A program made the position numbers and the translations under genes. A model generated the notes under the pieces. The model did no database searches. It worked only from the letters and a program-made list of their open reading frames with translations, and was not told the DNA's origin. DNA of 64,000 bases from Prevotella sp. UBA3776. GTDB taxonomy: Bacteria; Bacteroidota; Bacteroidia; Bacteroidales; Bacteroidaceae. Where the stretch lies: NCBI GenBank assembly GCA_002369515.1, contig DFFM01000018.1, positions 9,983 through 73,982 on the forward strand, in the 5' to 3' direction. This document shows positions 1 to 8,600 of the stretch, piece by piece; position 1 is the first letter of the stretch, and the number at the start of each line of letters is the position of its first letter.

Positions 1-804
1 AAGGCTCCTGGCTTCGGCGACCGCCGCAAGGCCATGCTCGAGGACATCGCCGTGCTGACCGGTGGCATTGTCATCAGCGAGGAGAAAGGCTTGAAACTGG
101 ATCAGGCCACGCTCGAGATGCTGGGCACGTGCGACAAGGTGACCATCTCGAAGGACAACACCACCATCGTCAACGGTGCAGGCGAGAAGCAGGCCATTCA
201 GGACCGCATCGCCCAGATCAAGAAGGAAATCGAGCTCACCACCTCTTCTTACGACAAGGAGAAGCTGCAGGAGCGTCTGGCCAAGCTGGCCGGTGGCGTT
301 GCCGTGCTCTACGTGGGTGCCAACAGCGAGGTTGAGATGAAAGAGAAGAAAGACCGTGTTGACGATGCCCTTTGTGCTACCCGTGCAGCCATCGAAGAGG
401 GTGTTGTGGCCGGTGGCGGAACCACTTACATCCGTGCTCAGGAGGCTCTCTGCAACGTCAAGGGCGACAATGCCGACGAGCAGACAGGTATCAACATCGT
501 ATGCCGTGCCATCGAGGAGCCGCTGCGCCAGATAGCCGTCAACGGCGGTAACGAAGGTGCCGTGGTGGTTCAGAAAGTGCGCGAGGGCAAGGGCGACTAT
601 GGTTACAATGCCCGCACCGAGCAGTACGAGGATTTGCGCAAGGCAGGTATCATCGACCCGGCCAAGGTGGCCCGTGTGGCCCTGGAGAACGCCGCTTCCA
701 TAGCAGGCATGTTCCTCACCACCGAGTGCCTCATCGTTGACAAACCCGAGAAGGAGCCAGCCATGCCTATGGGCGGTGCTCCCGGCATGGGCGGCATGAT
801 GTAA
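1..804 (+). CDS. groEL: 60 kDa chaperonin GroEL, C-terminal part (5' end outside window)
   Basis: This is the C-terminal 267 residues of the group I chaperonin that forms the ATP-driven double-ring folding chamber with GroES in the cytoplasm. The reading frame is open from base 1. It starts in the [13 protein letters not shown] segment, about residue 277 of the E. coli protein, so roughly half of the gene lies upstream. It contains the ATP-contacting [20 protein letters not shown] region and ends in the typical Gly/Met-rich tail ([10 protein letters not shown]). A strong hairpin terminator follows about 40 bases after the stop. Confidence 0.97.
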   Translation, partial: KAPGFGDRRKAMLEDIAVLTGGIVISEEKGLKLDQATLEMLGTCDKVTISKDNTTIVNGAGEKQAIQDRIAQIKKEIELTTSSYDKEKLQERLAKLAGGVAVLYVGANSEVEMKEKKDRVDDALCATRAAIEEGVVAGGGTTYIRAQEALCNVKGDNADEQTGINIVCRAIEEPLRQIAVNGGNEGAVVVQKVREGKGDYGYNARTEQYEDLRKAGIIDPAKVARVALENAASIAGMFLTTECLIVDKPEKEPAMPMGGAPGMGGMM

Positions 805-845
805 TATTGACAAGGTGAAGTGCAGTTTTGCAAACTTCAGATATC

Positions 846-883
846 AAAAACGGGGATGACGGCTTGGTGTCATCCCCGTTTTT
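846..883 (+). terminator. Rho-independent terminator of groEL
   Basis: A perfect 15-bp inverted repeat (846-860 with 869-883) has core ACGGGGATGAC/GTCATCCCCGT and an 8-base loop. The 5' arm begins with an A run and the 3' arm ends in T residues, so it could work on both strands. It sits 41 bases after the groEL stop. Confidence 0.9.
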
Positions 884-927
884 AGGTATTTTCCGTTTTT
901 TAAGATTTTTTCATGAGTAAGTATTTT

Positions 928-955
928 TTTGTTTACAATTTTATTTTTACCTTTG
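928..955 (+). promoter_or_regulatory. Candidate promoter of a possible small RNA
   Basis: A -7 box TACCTTTG is at 948-955 and a TTTG lies at 928-931, 16 bases upstream. That spacing is shorter than the usual 19-21. No open reading frame follows until 1145, so the transcript would be non-coding or a long leader. Confidence 0.5.
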
Positions 956-961
956 CAGAGC

Positions 962-1077
962 GAAAAGTATCGGAGTGATTCCGACAATTATATTTTTTTG
1001 ATTTGTTTTAGTAGATTAGTTTTTAAGTAGTTTGTTTTTTTGGAAATCGGTTGTCGTGATGACATCCGATTTTTTTT
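962..1077 (+). ncRNA. Candidate small RNA with its own promoter and terminator
   Basis: Transcription from the 948-955 box would give about 115 nt without a plausible reading frame. It contains two hairpins: TCGGA-GTGAT-TCCGA (970-984) and a terminal hairpin (1045-1071) followed by a run of eight T. Both loops read GTGAT. The middle is T-rich and unstructured. I do not recognise the family. It could instead be a terminated leader of the small membrane-protein gene at 1145. Confidence 0.35.
1045..1077 (+). terminator. Intrinsic terminator upstream of the kinase operon
   Basis: AATCGGTTGTC (1045-1055) pairs with GACATCCGATT (1061-1071) with one mismatch, has a GTGAT loop, and is followed directly by a T8 tract. 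It separates the candidate small RNA from the promoter at 1133. Confidence 0.7.
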
Positions 1078-1132
1078 GTGCCCTTTTGTCATTTTTCTTT
1101 TCCTGCCAGGCCTTTAAGTCGGGATTTTTGTC

Positions 1133-1140
1133 TAATTTTG
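1133..1140 (+). promoter_or_regulatory. -7 promoter box, nearly leaderless start
   Basis: TAATTTTG matches TAnnTTTG. The ATG at 1145 begins only four bases after the box, so the transcript should start at or next to the start codon. No clean TTTG -33 box at the usual spacing was seen. Confidence 0.6.
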
Positions 1141-1144
1141 CAGC

Positions 1145-1321
1145 ATGGAAACAAAAATCGACTGGAAGAAGGTCATCATGTTCATCGTGATTTGTGGCGG
1201 TTTGATCTACATCACCGAGTCCTACCTGATGTCGTTCGGCATCCTGTTGTTGCTGTTTGTGGTGTATGACTTCATCAGCAAGAAAGCCGAACAGGAAAAA
1301 GAAAACAACGAAGAAGAATGA
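1145..1321 (+). CDS. Small membrane protein of unknown function (58 aa)
   Basis: The 58-residue protein has a short basic N terminus (METKIDWKK), a long hydrophobic stretch from residue 10 to about 44, and a charged, Glu-rich C-terminal tail, which suggests one or two membrane-spanning helices. Its stop overlaps the ATG of the following kinase-RapZ gene (ATGA), and a Bacteroidota -7 box lies directly upstream. This points to translational coupling and shared transcription. The family is not recognised. The gene is too short for most automatic callers, but start, overlap and promoter agree. Confidence 0.7.
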   Translation: METKIDWKKVIMFIVICGGLIYITESYLMSFGILLLLFVVYDFISKKAEQEKENNEEE

Positions 1322-2883
1322 AACAGCTCGTCAGTCTCTATCAGCAGTGGAGTGGGGCAGCGCCTGCTCAGGTGGTGCAGTTGCCGGGAGCCGGCAGCAA
1401 CCGCCGGTATTTCCGTCTTGAGGGTCCCAAGGGCGACACGGTGGTGGGTGTCATTGGCACCAGCCGCGACGAGAATCATGCCTTTGTCTGTCTAACCCGC
1501 CATTTCACTCAGCGCCAGTTGCCCGTACCGCGCATCCTGGCTGTCAGCGACGACGAGTTGCGCTATCTGCAGACCGACCTTGGCAACCTGTCGTTGTTCG
1601 ATGCCATCAAAGGTGGGCGCGAGTCGGGTGGACGCTACAACGTGAAGGAGCAGCAACTGTTGCGCCGCACCATCCGCGAGCTGCCCAACATCCAGATGCG
1701 TGGAGCCCGCGGGCTGGACTGGCAAAACTGCTACCCGCAGCCCGAGTTCGACGAGGACAGTGTGCTCTTCGACCTGAACTACTTCAAGTATTGTTTTCTG
1801 AAGGCCACCGATTTGGATTTCCACGAGCTGAAGTTGGAAGCCAATTTCCGGCTCTTTGCCAAGGATTTGACCGCCGAGAAAAGTGACAGTTTCCTCTATC
1901 GCGACTTCCAGGCGCGCAACGTGATGTTGGTGGATGGAGCACCTTATTTCATTGACTATCAGGGCGGTCGCAAAGGTCCGTTCTACTATGACTTGGCTTC
2001 GTTTCTTTGGCAGGCCTCGGCCAAATACTCCAACAAACTGCGTCGCGAGCTCATCTACGAGTATTACAACGCCTTGAAACTCTATACCGAGGTGCCTTCG
2101 AAGCATCATTTTGTTGACAGGCTGAGTTTGTTTGTGCTTTTCCGCACACTGCAGGTGTTGGGAGCCTACGGCTTTCGTGGCTATTTTGAGCGCAAGAAAC
2201 ACTTCATCGACTCCATTCCGCCCGCCATCCAGAATCTGCGCGAGCTGATAGGAGCCGGCGGTGCCCAGCCCTCGGCCCTCACATCGAATCTTCAGCACCA
2301 GTATCCTTACATGGTCGATATGCTCAAGCGGCTCACCGAACTGCCTCAGTTTGCCCAAATAGAGCAACCAGCACTCAGTCGTGCCGACGGCTACCGAACC
2401 ACTGAGAACAATCCCTACAAGGCGCATCCTCAGGACGGGCCAGCCACATTCTCGAAATACGACGGCAAGGGCCCCCTGGTGGTGCGGGTGTTCAGTTTCT
2501 CCTATCGCAAGGGCATCCCCGACGACGAGAGCGGCAATGGCGGCGGCTATGTGTTCGACTGCCGTTCCACCCACAACCCCGGCCGGTACGAGCCCTACAA
2601 AAAACTGACCGGCCTTGACGAGCCGGTCATACGTTTTCTGGAGGACGATGGCGAGATTCTCACCTTCTTGCAAAGTGTCTATCGGCTGGCCGATGCCCAT
2701 GTGGCCCGCTACATCCAGCGCGGGTTCACCTCGCTGATGTTCTCGTTTGGCTGCACAGGTGGCCAGCACCGTTCGGTCTATAGTGCCCAACACCTGGCCG
2801 AACATATCCACGATAAGTTCGGTGTCGAGGTGCGCATCGTGCATCGCGAGCAGCACATTGAGCAGGTGCTTGAGGCCCGGTAG
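1318..2883 (+). CDS. amgK: Amino-sugar kinase (AmgK-like, APH fold) fused to RapZ C-terminal domain
   Basis: Residues 1-330 form an aminoglycoside/choline-kinase-type domain. The catalytic loop reads YRDFQARN, with D196 and N201 in the usual HxDxxxxN places but Tyr for His, and the metal-binding motif is IDYQGG (D213). Residues about 375-521 match the C-terminal domain of the RNase adapter RapZ, including VFDCRSTHNPG, TGLDEPV and GCTGGQHRSV (from residue 478). AmgK kinases phosphorylate the anomeric carbon of MurNAc/GlcNAc in cell-wall recycling, and the next enzyme, MurU, is encoded at 10528 in this window. The RapZ C domain senses glucosamine-6-phosphate in enterobacteria. The substrate is inferred from family and context. 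Confidence 0.85.
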   Translation: MKQLVSLYQQWSGAAPAQVVQLPGAGSNRRYFRLEGPKGDTVVGVIGTSRDENHAFVCLTRHFTQRQLPVPRILAVSDDELRYLQTDLGNLSLFDAIKGGRESGGRYNVKEQQLLRRTIRELPNIQMRGARGLDWQNCYPQPEFDEDSVLFDLNYFKYCFLKATDLDFHELKLEANFRLFAKDLTAEKSDSFLYRDFQARNVMLVDGAPYFIDYQGGRKGPFYYDLASFLWQASAKYSNKLRRELIYEYYNALKLYTEVPSKHHFVDRLSLFVLFRTLQVLGAYGFRGYFERKKHFIDSIPPAIQNLRELIGAGGAQPSALTSNLQHQYPYMVDMLKRLTELPQFAQIEQPALSRADGYRTTENNPYKAHPQDGPATFSKYDGKGPLVVRVFSFSYRKGIPDDESGNGGGYVFDCRSTHNPGRYEPYKKLTGLDEPVIRFLEDDGEILTFLQSVYRLADAHVARYIQRGFTSLMFSFGCTGGQHRSVYSAQHLAEHIHDKFGVEVRIVHREQHIEQVLEAR

Positions 2884-2897
2884 CGCCGGAGTGCGCT

Positions 2898-4373
2898 TTA
2901 TGGCAGAATGGGCTCACCCATTTCTGACTTTTCTGTGTCTTTCTGGTCGAGTTTGAAGAGCATGAACTTCGGGCTCTCTGCCGTGCAGGGTGTCCATGCG
3001 CCATCTTCTTTCTCGCCGTTGGGATTGCTGTATTTGGCAAAGTTGGTCCATGCCGTCAGCATCTTCTCGGCCAAGTCCCAGTCGCCTTGAGTCCAGGGTC
3101 GCCAGCAGTGTTTCAGCGACTTGAAGACAAACCACAGGTCGCTTGAGTGGAAGGCGCCCTGCAAGCGGTTGGTGATGTCGGGATGTTTGCCGTCGTCGGG
3201 CAACGGGCGGGCAAACTCGTAGGCCCATGCCTTGCCGCCCTTCTCCTGGCGCACTTTGCAGAACTCGGCAATGCCAGGCCCCATTGCTCCCATGTCGTTC
3301 AGTGTGTAGCCAATCATGTAGGGCACGTCGGCAATGCTCCCTTCGCGGGCCGCTTCGTCGAAACTCTTCAGACTGACGTAGCCATCGACAATCGGTCGCT
3401 CCATGACGATGACATCGCTCTTGTTGGCCATGTTGTAGATGGTGGTCAGCGAGTAGAGCACCTCGGTGGAGGCGGCGCGCATCTTCTTCAGGTCGGTCAA
3501 TCCGGCCCAGTCCATCACCTTCTTTGTTTCGGCCTCAGCCTCTTTCAGCGTAGGGTTGTAGGTGAAGAACTTCACCATCGGGGTGGCTGGTTTGGCCTCC
3601 TCGCCCTCTTTGGGTGGCACGTTCAGTCCGCCGCCACTCATGATGACAGCCTTGTGGAACAATCCGCGCGCCAGTGGCGATTCGCACAAAGTGCGCACAC
3701 TACCTGCTCCGGCGCTCTGTCCGAAAATGGTGACGTTGTTGGGGTCGCCGCCAAACTGTGCGATGTTCTGCTTGATCCACTTCAACGACTGTATCTGGTC
3801 CAAAATGCCGTAGTTGCCCGACACCTTGTGAGGGCTTTCCTCGGACAGCTCGGGATAGGGCATGAATCCGAAGATGCCCAGGCGGTAGTTGATGGTGACG
3901 AGCACCACATCCTTCGACGCCCACTCCTGTCCGTCGAACTCAGGCTCTGAGCCCCAGCCCTCGCGGTAGCCTCCACCGTGAATCCAAAGTGCCACGGGCA
4001 GTTTCTTGTCGGTCATGCCCGGTGCTTTTGTCCACACGTTCAGATAGAGGCAGTCCTCGCTGTAGGGAGCCTCGTCGCCGTAGCCCCACTCCGAAGCGTA
4101 GAAGCCCGGGTAGTGGACGGCCTGATAGCCCGGATGGCCAAACTTGTCGCACAGGCGCACACCTTCCCATGCCACCACGGGCTGTGGCTCGCGCCATCGC
4201 AAGTCGCCGATGGGCGGTGCTGCATAGGGTATTCCCCTGAAGACATAGACACCGGCGTTCTCGGCCGGCACACCCTGTATCTGGCCACCTTCCACGGTAA
4301 GCACGGGATTGGCCACTTCGCCTTTGCAACCCAGTAGGAGCAGCAGCGGCAATGCTAATAACAGTTTCTTCAT
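2898..4373 (-). CDS. Type B carboxylesterase, lipoprotein
   Basis: This 491-residue alpha/beta hydrolase belongs to the carboxylesterase type B family (PF00135). It opens with a lipoprotein signal (MKKLLLALPLLLLLGCKG, lipobox Cys at 16) and so is probably membrane-anchored. Seen motifs are the EDCLYLNVW signature, the oxyanion loop WIHGGGY, the nucleophile elbow GQSAGAGS, and the catalytic His in GAFHSSDLWFVF. The acid site reads TLNDMGAMG where relatives usually carry Glu, so Asp may serve. The start at 4373 gives the signal peptide; an upstream in-frame ATG at 4493 would put untranslated leader into the protein. It converges on the kinase gene with 14 bases between stops. It may de-esterify plant polysaccharide, but the substrate is unknown. 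Confidence 0.88.
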   Translation of the reverse strand: MKKLLLALPLLLLLGCKGEVANPVLTVEGGQIQGVPAENAGVYVFRGIPYAAPPIGDLRWREPQPVVAWEGVRLCDKFGHPGYQAVHYPGFYASEWGYGDEAPYSEDCLYLNVWTKAPGMTDKKLPVALWIHGGGYREGWGSEPEFDGQEWASKDVVLVTINYRLGIFGFMPYPELSEESPHKVSGNYGILDQIQSLKWIKQNIAQFGGDPNNVTIFGQSAGAGSVRTLCESPLARGLFHKAVIMSGGGLNVPPKEGEEAKPATPMVKFFTYNPTLKEAEAETKKVMDWAGLTDLKKMRAASTEVLYSLTTIYNMANKSDVIVMERPIVDGYVSLKSFDEAAREGSIADVPYMIGYTLNDMGAMGPGIAEFCKVRQEKGGKAWAYEFARPLPDDGKHPDITNRLQGAFHSSDLWFVFKSLKHCWRPWTQGDWDLAEKMLTAWTNFAKYSNPNGEKEDGAWTPCTAESPKFMLFKLDQKDTEKSEMGEPILP

Positions 4374-4449
4374 GTTTTTTGTTTTTTTTTGCTGGTTTAG
4401 GTTGATAATAGGTTTGGAATGTCTTTGCTGTGAAGCGTCCTCACTATCT

Positions 4450-4474
4450 TCCTCCCCCCCCCTCGGGGGGGGCG
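4450..4474. repeat. Poly-C/poly-G hairpin in the esterase leader
   Basis: A run of nine C is followed by TC and then a run of eight G, giving a near-perfect GC hairpin between the esterase promoter and its start. It resembles the C-rich/G-rich palindrome found inside guaA near 11853. Such homopolymer runs can slip during replication. Confidence 0.55.
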
Positions 4475-4490
4475 TTGGAATGAGGATACG

Positions 4491-4498
4491 CAAAGATA
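4491..4498 (-). promoter_or_regulatory. -7 promoter box of the esterase gene
   Basis: On the minus strand this reads TATCTTTG, matching TAnnTTTG. The leader to the ATG at 4373 would be about 110 nt and includes the C/G hairpin. No clear -33 box was seen. Confidence 0.55.
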
Positions 4499-4622
4499 AA
4501 AAAAAAGGGGGTGAGTAGTAGAGCCGTGTGTTACATTTATTTTTTGTGCAATTTTTTCGTAACTATTTGTTACATGTAGAAAAGTTTTCCCCCTTTTGGT
4601 TGGCTTTTTCCATGTTTATGTG

Positions 4623-4630
4623 TATCTTTG
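4623..4630 (+). promoter_or_regulatory. -7 promoter box of the lipoprotein gene
   Basis: TATCTTTG lies 26 bases before the ATG at 4657. The nearest TTTG (4595-4598) is 24 bases upstream, slightly farther than usual. Confidence 0.6.
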
Positions 4631-4656
4631 CAATCGTTAGTTTAAACAACGAAGCC

Positions 4657-5400
4657 ATGAAAAAAAGCAATCATTTCCTTTTCCCTAGATTTGCCCGTAG
4701 TGGCAGAAAGTGCAACAAGTTGTGTGCAACGGTTGGTCTGTTGGCGGTGGCTGTGCTCACGTGCTGCAAACCCGCACCGTCAGGTGGCAACGAACCGAGC
4801 AAGCAAGAGCCACCTGTCGAAGGTGCGGTTGCCGACACCAGCAAGTCGGCAGCGGCCAACCAGCAGTCTGCGTCAGCGCCAACAGCTGTCACCCACCTCA
4901 CGTTTGAGCAGGCCAAGGCCATGGTGACGCCCGGCCAGAAGTACGACGAACAGTCCGTAGAGGCTCTTTTTGCCGCCATCGACCAACCCAAGGTGGCTGC
5001 CGAGCGTTACATTTGGGATGCCGACTTCGGGGGTGACAGTCCTGCCATCAGCTACACTTGGGGCAACCATGTGGCTTTCAAGGACTGGGAACTGACCAAC
5101 ACCGAAGCCAACTACTACGGCGTACACTTCAATTTCTTCTTCGACGACTCGCGCAAGACAGGCAAGCTCAAACAACTGGAAATCATCACCGACGATACCA
5201 CTTTGTACGAGCAGTTCATGAGCGATGCCCGTGCGGCAGGCCTGAAGTTGGCGGGGCAGCTTGACAAAGCTGTCTATGGGCATGATGGAAAGGATTATGT
5301 GTTGAAAACGAGCAACGGGTCCATGTTCTTCATCCATGACTTCTCTGCCGACGGTGCCTACAGCCTTGAGCTTGGCTACGACGATGGCGCCGATGTGTGA
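4657..5400 (+). CDS. Putative lipoprotein of unknown function
   Basis: The 247-residue protein has a basic N terminus, a hydrophobic segment and a VLTCC lipobox-like site near residue 29, so it is probably exported and lipidated. A low-complexity Ser/Ala/Gln linker (to about residue 75) precedes a globular domain with LTFEQAKAMVTPGQKYD and several acidic turns. I chose ATG 4657 because the promoter box at 4623 lies inside the longer frame that begins at 4528. No family is recognised. It is followed by the first copy of a 195-bp repeat. Confidence 0.75.
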   Translation: MKKSNHFLFPRFARSGRKCNKLCATVGLLAVAVLTCCKPAPSGGNEPSKQEPPVEGAVADTSKSAAANQQSASAPTAVTHLTFEQAKAMVTPGQKYDEQSVEALFAAIDQPKVAAERYIWDADFGGDSPAISYTWGNHVAFKDWELTNTEANYYGVHFNFFFDDSRKTGKLKQLEIITDDTTLYEQFMSDARAAGLKLAGQLDKAVYGHDGKDYVLKTSNGSMFFIHDFSADGAYSLELGYDDGADV

Positions 5401-5431
5401 ACAGACAAAGACCATGCGCTTTGATAGATAC

Positions 5432-5626
5432 TAAACCGAAGTATCGGGAGTAGAGATGCCATGCTACGACACCTCTACAACAACGAATATAACGAATTTT
5501 CCGAATACGCCCATGGCGGCAGCGAATGGCCTCAAGTGGCCAACGAATCATTCGAATCGCTGCATTCGTCAACATTCGTTGCATCCTTCGATGCATTGAT
5601 AAGATTCGCTTTATTGTTAAATTCGT
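5432..5626 (+). repeat. Long direct repeat, copy 1
   Basis: About 195 bp closely matches 9350-9546 in the same orientation, with only scattered differences by eye. It holds a core hairpin (GTAGAGATG with CACCTCTAC), a TGGCC/GGCCA palindrome and several ATTCG/CGAAT blocks. It starts 31 bases after a stop codon and ends about 70 bases before the GH2 start. No transposase is associated. It looks like a non-autonomous intergenic repeat. Confidence 0.8.
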
Positions 5627-5695
5627 TGTTGTAGAAAACAACCGAAACTTCAGATACTTAACCAAAACTAAACAACTCAACCAACTCAACTAACA

Positions 5696-8600
5696 ATGAA
5701 ACTTCTACTATTTGCCCATCTGCTGATGGCACTTCATGGTGCTGACAGCACCGAGTTTACCCGAGGCATTGGAGTCTATCCGGGCGCCCCGAGTGAGTAT
5801 TTCGCCCCTAGCGTCAGCTGGACAGACAATGGCGGACAACTCAGCAACGTGGCTCTCCATCGCGCAGCCTACGCTTCGTCGGCCTGCGACTACAACCATA
5901 CGGCCCATCTTGTCACCGACGGGTTGTGCGATGCCGGCCAACCTGTCACCCTGAACGTCAGCACCCCTGCCGGACGCTTGGCCCGTCGCGAGTCTGAATG
6001 GGCCATCGACGGTGGGCCTTTCTCGCGGAACATCCTTATGGGGAGCCGCACTTGGCTACAGTTCGAATGGGGCGGTGATGACCGCGCCCTGTCGGCCACA
6101 CTTTGCACGGCCAACCAAGTGAGGCTGCAGGGAATGGTGGCTTACGATGACCAGAAAGCCACACAAGGCTACCTTATCAGCATACAACAGTCTGCCGACG
6201 GCACGAACTGGCAGACCATTGGCCGGCTGAAGGGCGACGGGTTGCCAGGCCAACCCCTTCACTACAAGTTGCACTCCGACCCCAACAAGCAGGAAGCCCA
6301 AGAATATCTGCCAGCCCGCAGACTCGACGAAGTAATTCAGCTGGAGAATGCTCCTGCCGCCAGCCGTTTGCGCGTCTGCATGGAGATGGAGGGCGCCGCC
6401 CACTGGGATGTCCACGAACTGCAGTTGCTGGACGGCAACCGCCAACCGCTCGAACTGTTGCCCTCGCGGCAGTTCTCCAGCATGTGGATGAGCAACGGCG
6501 GTGGTGAACAGTGGATTTACGCCGATCTCGGCACCGTGCTGCCCCTCGAGGAATTGAGGCTCAGCTGGTATCTGCCCCCCGCAAAAGGTCAGGTGGAAGT
6601 GTCCGACGATGGACGCCAATGGCGAGCCATGGCTGACTTGCCCAGCGTTGACACAACGCCCAACGTACAGCAAACGCTCGCTTTGCATACCTCTGCCCGC
6701 TACGTGCGCTTGCTTCTGCACCAAACCGGCAGTGCCGGTTGCTATGCCCTGCGCGAGATGGAAGTGATGTCGAAAAAGCGCATTGTATATACGCCCCATC
6801 CAACCCCCGCCGTGCATCAGCCGGCTTTGGGCGTCCAGCAGCTGAGCGGTGGCAACTGGGTGTTGCAGCGCGCCTCGGAGGTGAAAGCCAAGGGCGAGGA
6901 TATAGCCTCTTCGTCGTTCAGCCATCAGGGGTGGATTCCCGCCACGGTGCCGGGTACGGTGTTGGCTTCCTATCTGAACATCGGAGCCATTCCCAATCCT
7001 AACTATGGCGACGACGTTGACCAGATTTCCGAATCCTTCTTCCGTTCCAATTTTTGGTATCGCAACGAGTTTGAAGTCTCTCGGCAGTTGCTGGAACGTC
7101 CGCAGCAGTGGCTTCATTTCGACGGCATCAACTGGAAAGCCAATGTCTTTCTCAATGGTCAGTTGCTGGGACGCATCGAGGGAGCCTTCATGCGTGGGCG
7201 GTTCAATGTGACGGGGCTTCTTCGGGAAGGCACCAACTACTTGGCTGTCGAAGTGGTCTGCAACGACCATTTTGCCGCCATCAAGGAGAAAGACACCAAC
7301 ACTACCCAGTTCAACGGAGGATTGCTGGGAGCCGACAATCCTACGTTCCATGCCACGGTGGGGTGGGACTGGATTACCACGGTGCGAGGTCGCGAAGCAG
7401 GCATTTGGAACGAAGTGTATCTTTCGGCCACCGAGCTGGTCACCCTGAGCGACCCCTACGTTGAAACCCATTGCGAGGCCGACGGAAAGACGGTGCGCGT
7501 CAGTCCGTCGGTGTTTGTGCGTAACAATGATGTACGAACGGCCAAGGGTGTGTTGCGTGGCTGGATCGGCAATGTGCAGTTTGAAAAAAACGTCGTTGTT
7601 CCCGCCGGTTCGGAACAGCAGGTGTCGTTCTGCCCCGATGAGTTCCCGCAGCTGACGGGCGAGCATTTCCGCCTGTGGTGGCCCAATGGCTATGGCGAAC
7701 CCTATCTCTACGATGCCGGGTTCTCGTTCAACCCCGATGGCAATGCGTCGGCCAACACCACCGCCCGGACGCCCCGATCCTCTTCTCCATCACCGTTGAC
7801 CTACAAGGCGGGTTTGCGCGAAATGAAATATGTGGCCGCCACCGACAGCCTGCGCATTTATGTCAACGGCCGGCGGTTCATTCCGCTGGGCGGAAACTGG
7901 GGTTTCGACGAGCACAACCTGCTCTACCGCTCGCGTGAGTACGACGTGGCCGTGGGCTACCACCGCGACATGAACTTCACCATGATACGCAACTGGGTAG
8001 GCCAGGTGGGCGACGAGGCTTTCTACGAGGCATGCGACCGCCACGGCATCATGGTGTGGCAGGACTTTTGGCTTGCTAATCCCGCCGACGGCCCCGACCC
8101 TTACGACGAGCGCATGTTCCTGAGCAATGCTGAGGACTACGTAAGGCGCATCCGCAGCCATGCCAGCATAGGGCTTTATTGTGGACGCAACGAGGGGTTC
8201 CCGCCCGAAACGCTTGACCGCAAGTTGCGCGAGTATGTACACACGTTGTCGCCCGGCATTGAGTACATCTCCCATTCCTCGTCGCAGGGCGTAAGCGGCG
8301 GTGGCCCCTACCGCGCCTTGCCCATGAAGGAGTACTTCAGCCGACAGAGCGGAAAGATTCATTCCGAGCGCGGCATGCCCAACGTGATGAACATTGAGAG
8401 TCTGCGCCGCACCTTCAGCGAAGAGTCGCTTTGGCCGCAGAGTCTGCAGTGGGGACAGCACGACTTCACCCTGCAGGGGGCCCAGCGGGCTTCCGAGTTC
8501 AATGCCTTGATGGATCGGGGCTTCGGTCCTTCGCAGAGCGCCGAGGAGTTCAGCCGCCGCGCCCAGCTCATCAACTACAACGGCTACCGTGGCATGTTCG

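Noticed and set aside
1492..2856. A 454-codon open frame on the minus strand opposite the kinase-RapZ gene
   Set aside because: It lies entirely antisense to a gene with clear motifs, has no recognisable domain and reflects the GC-rich third-codon positions of the real gene.
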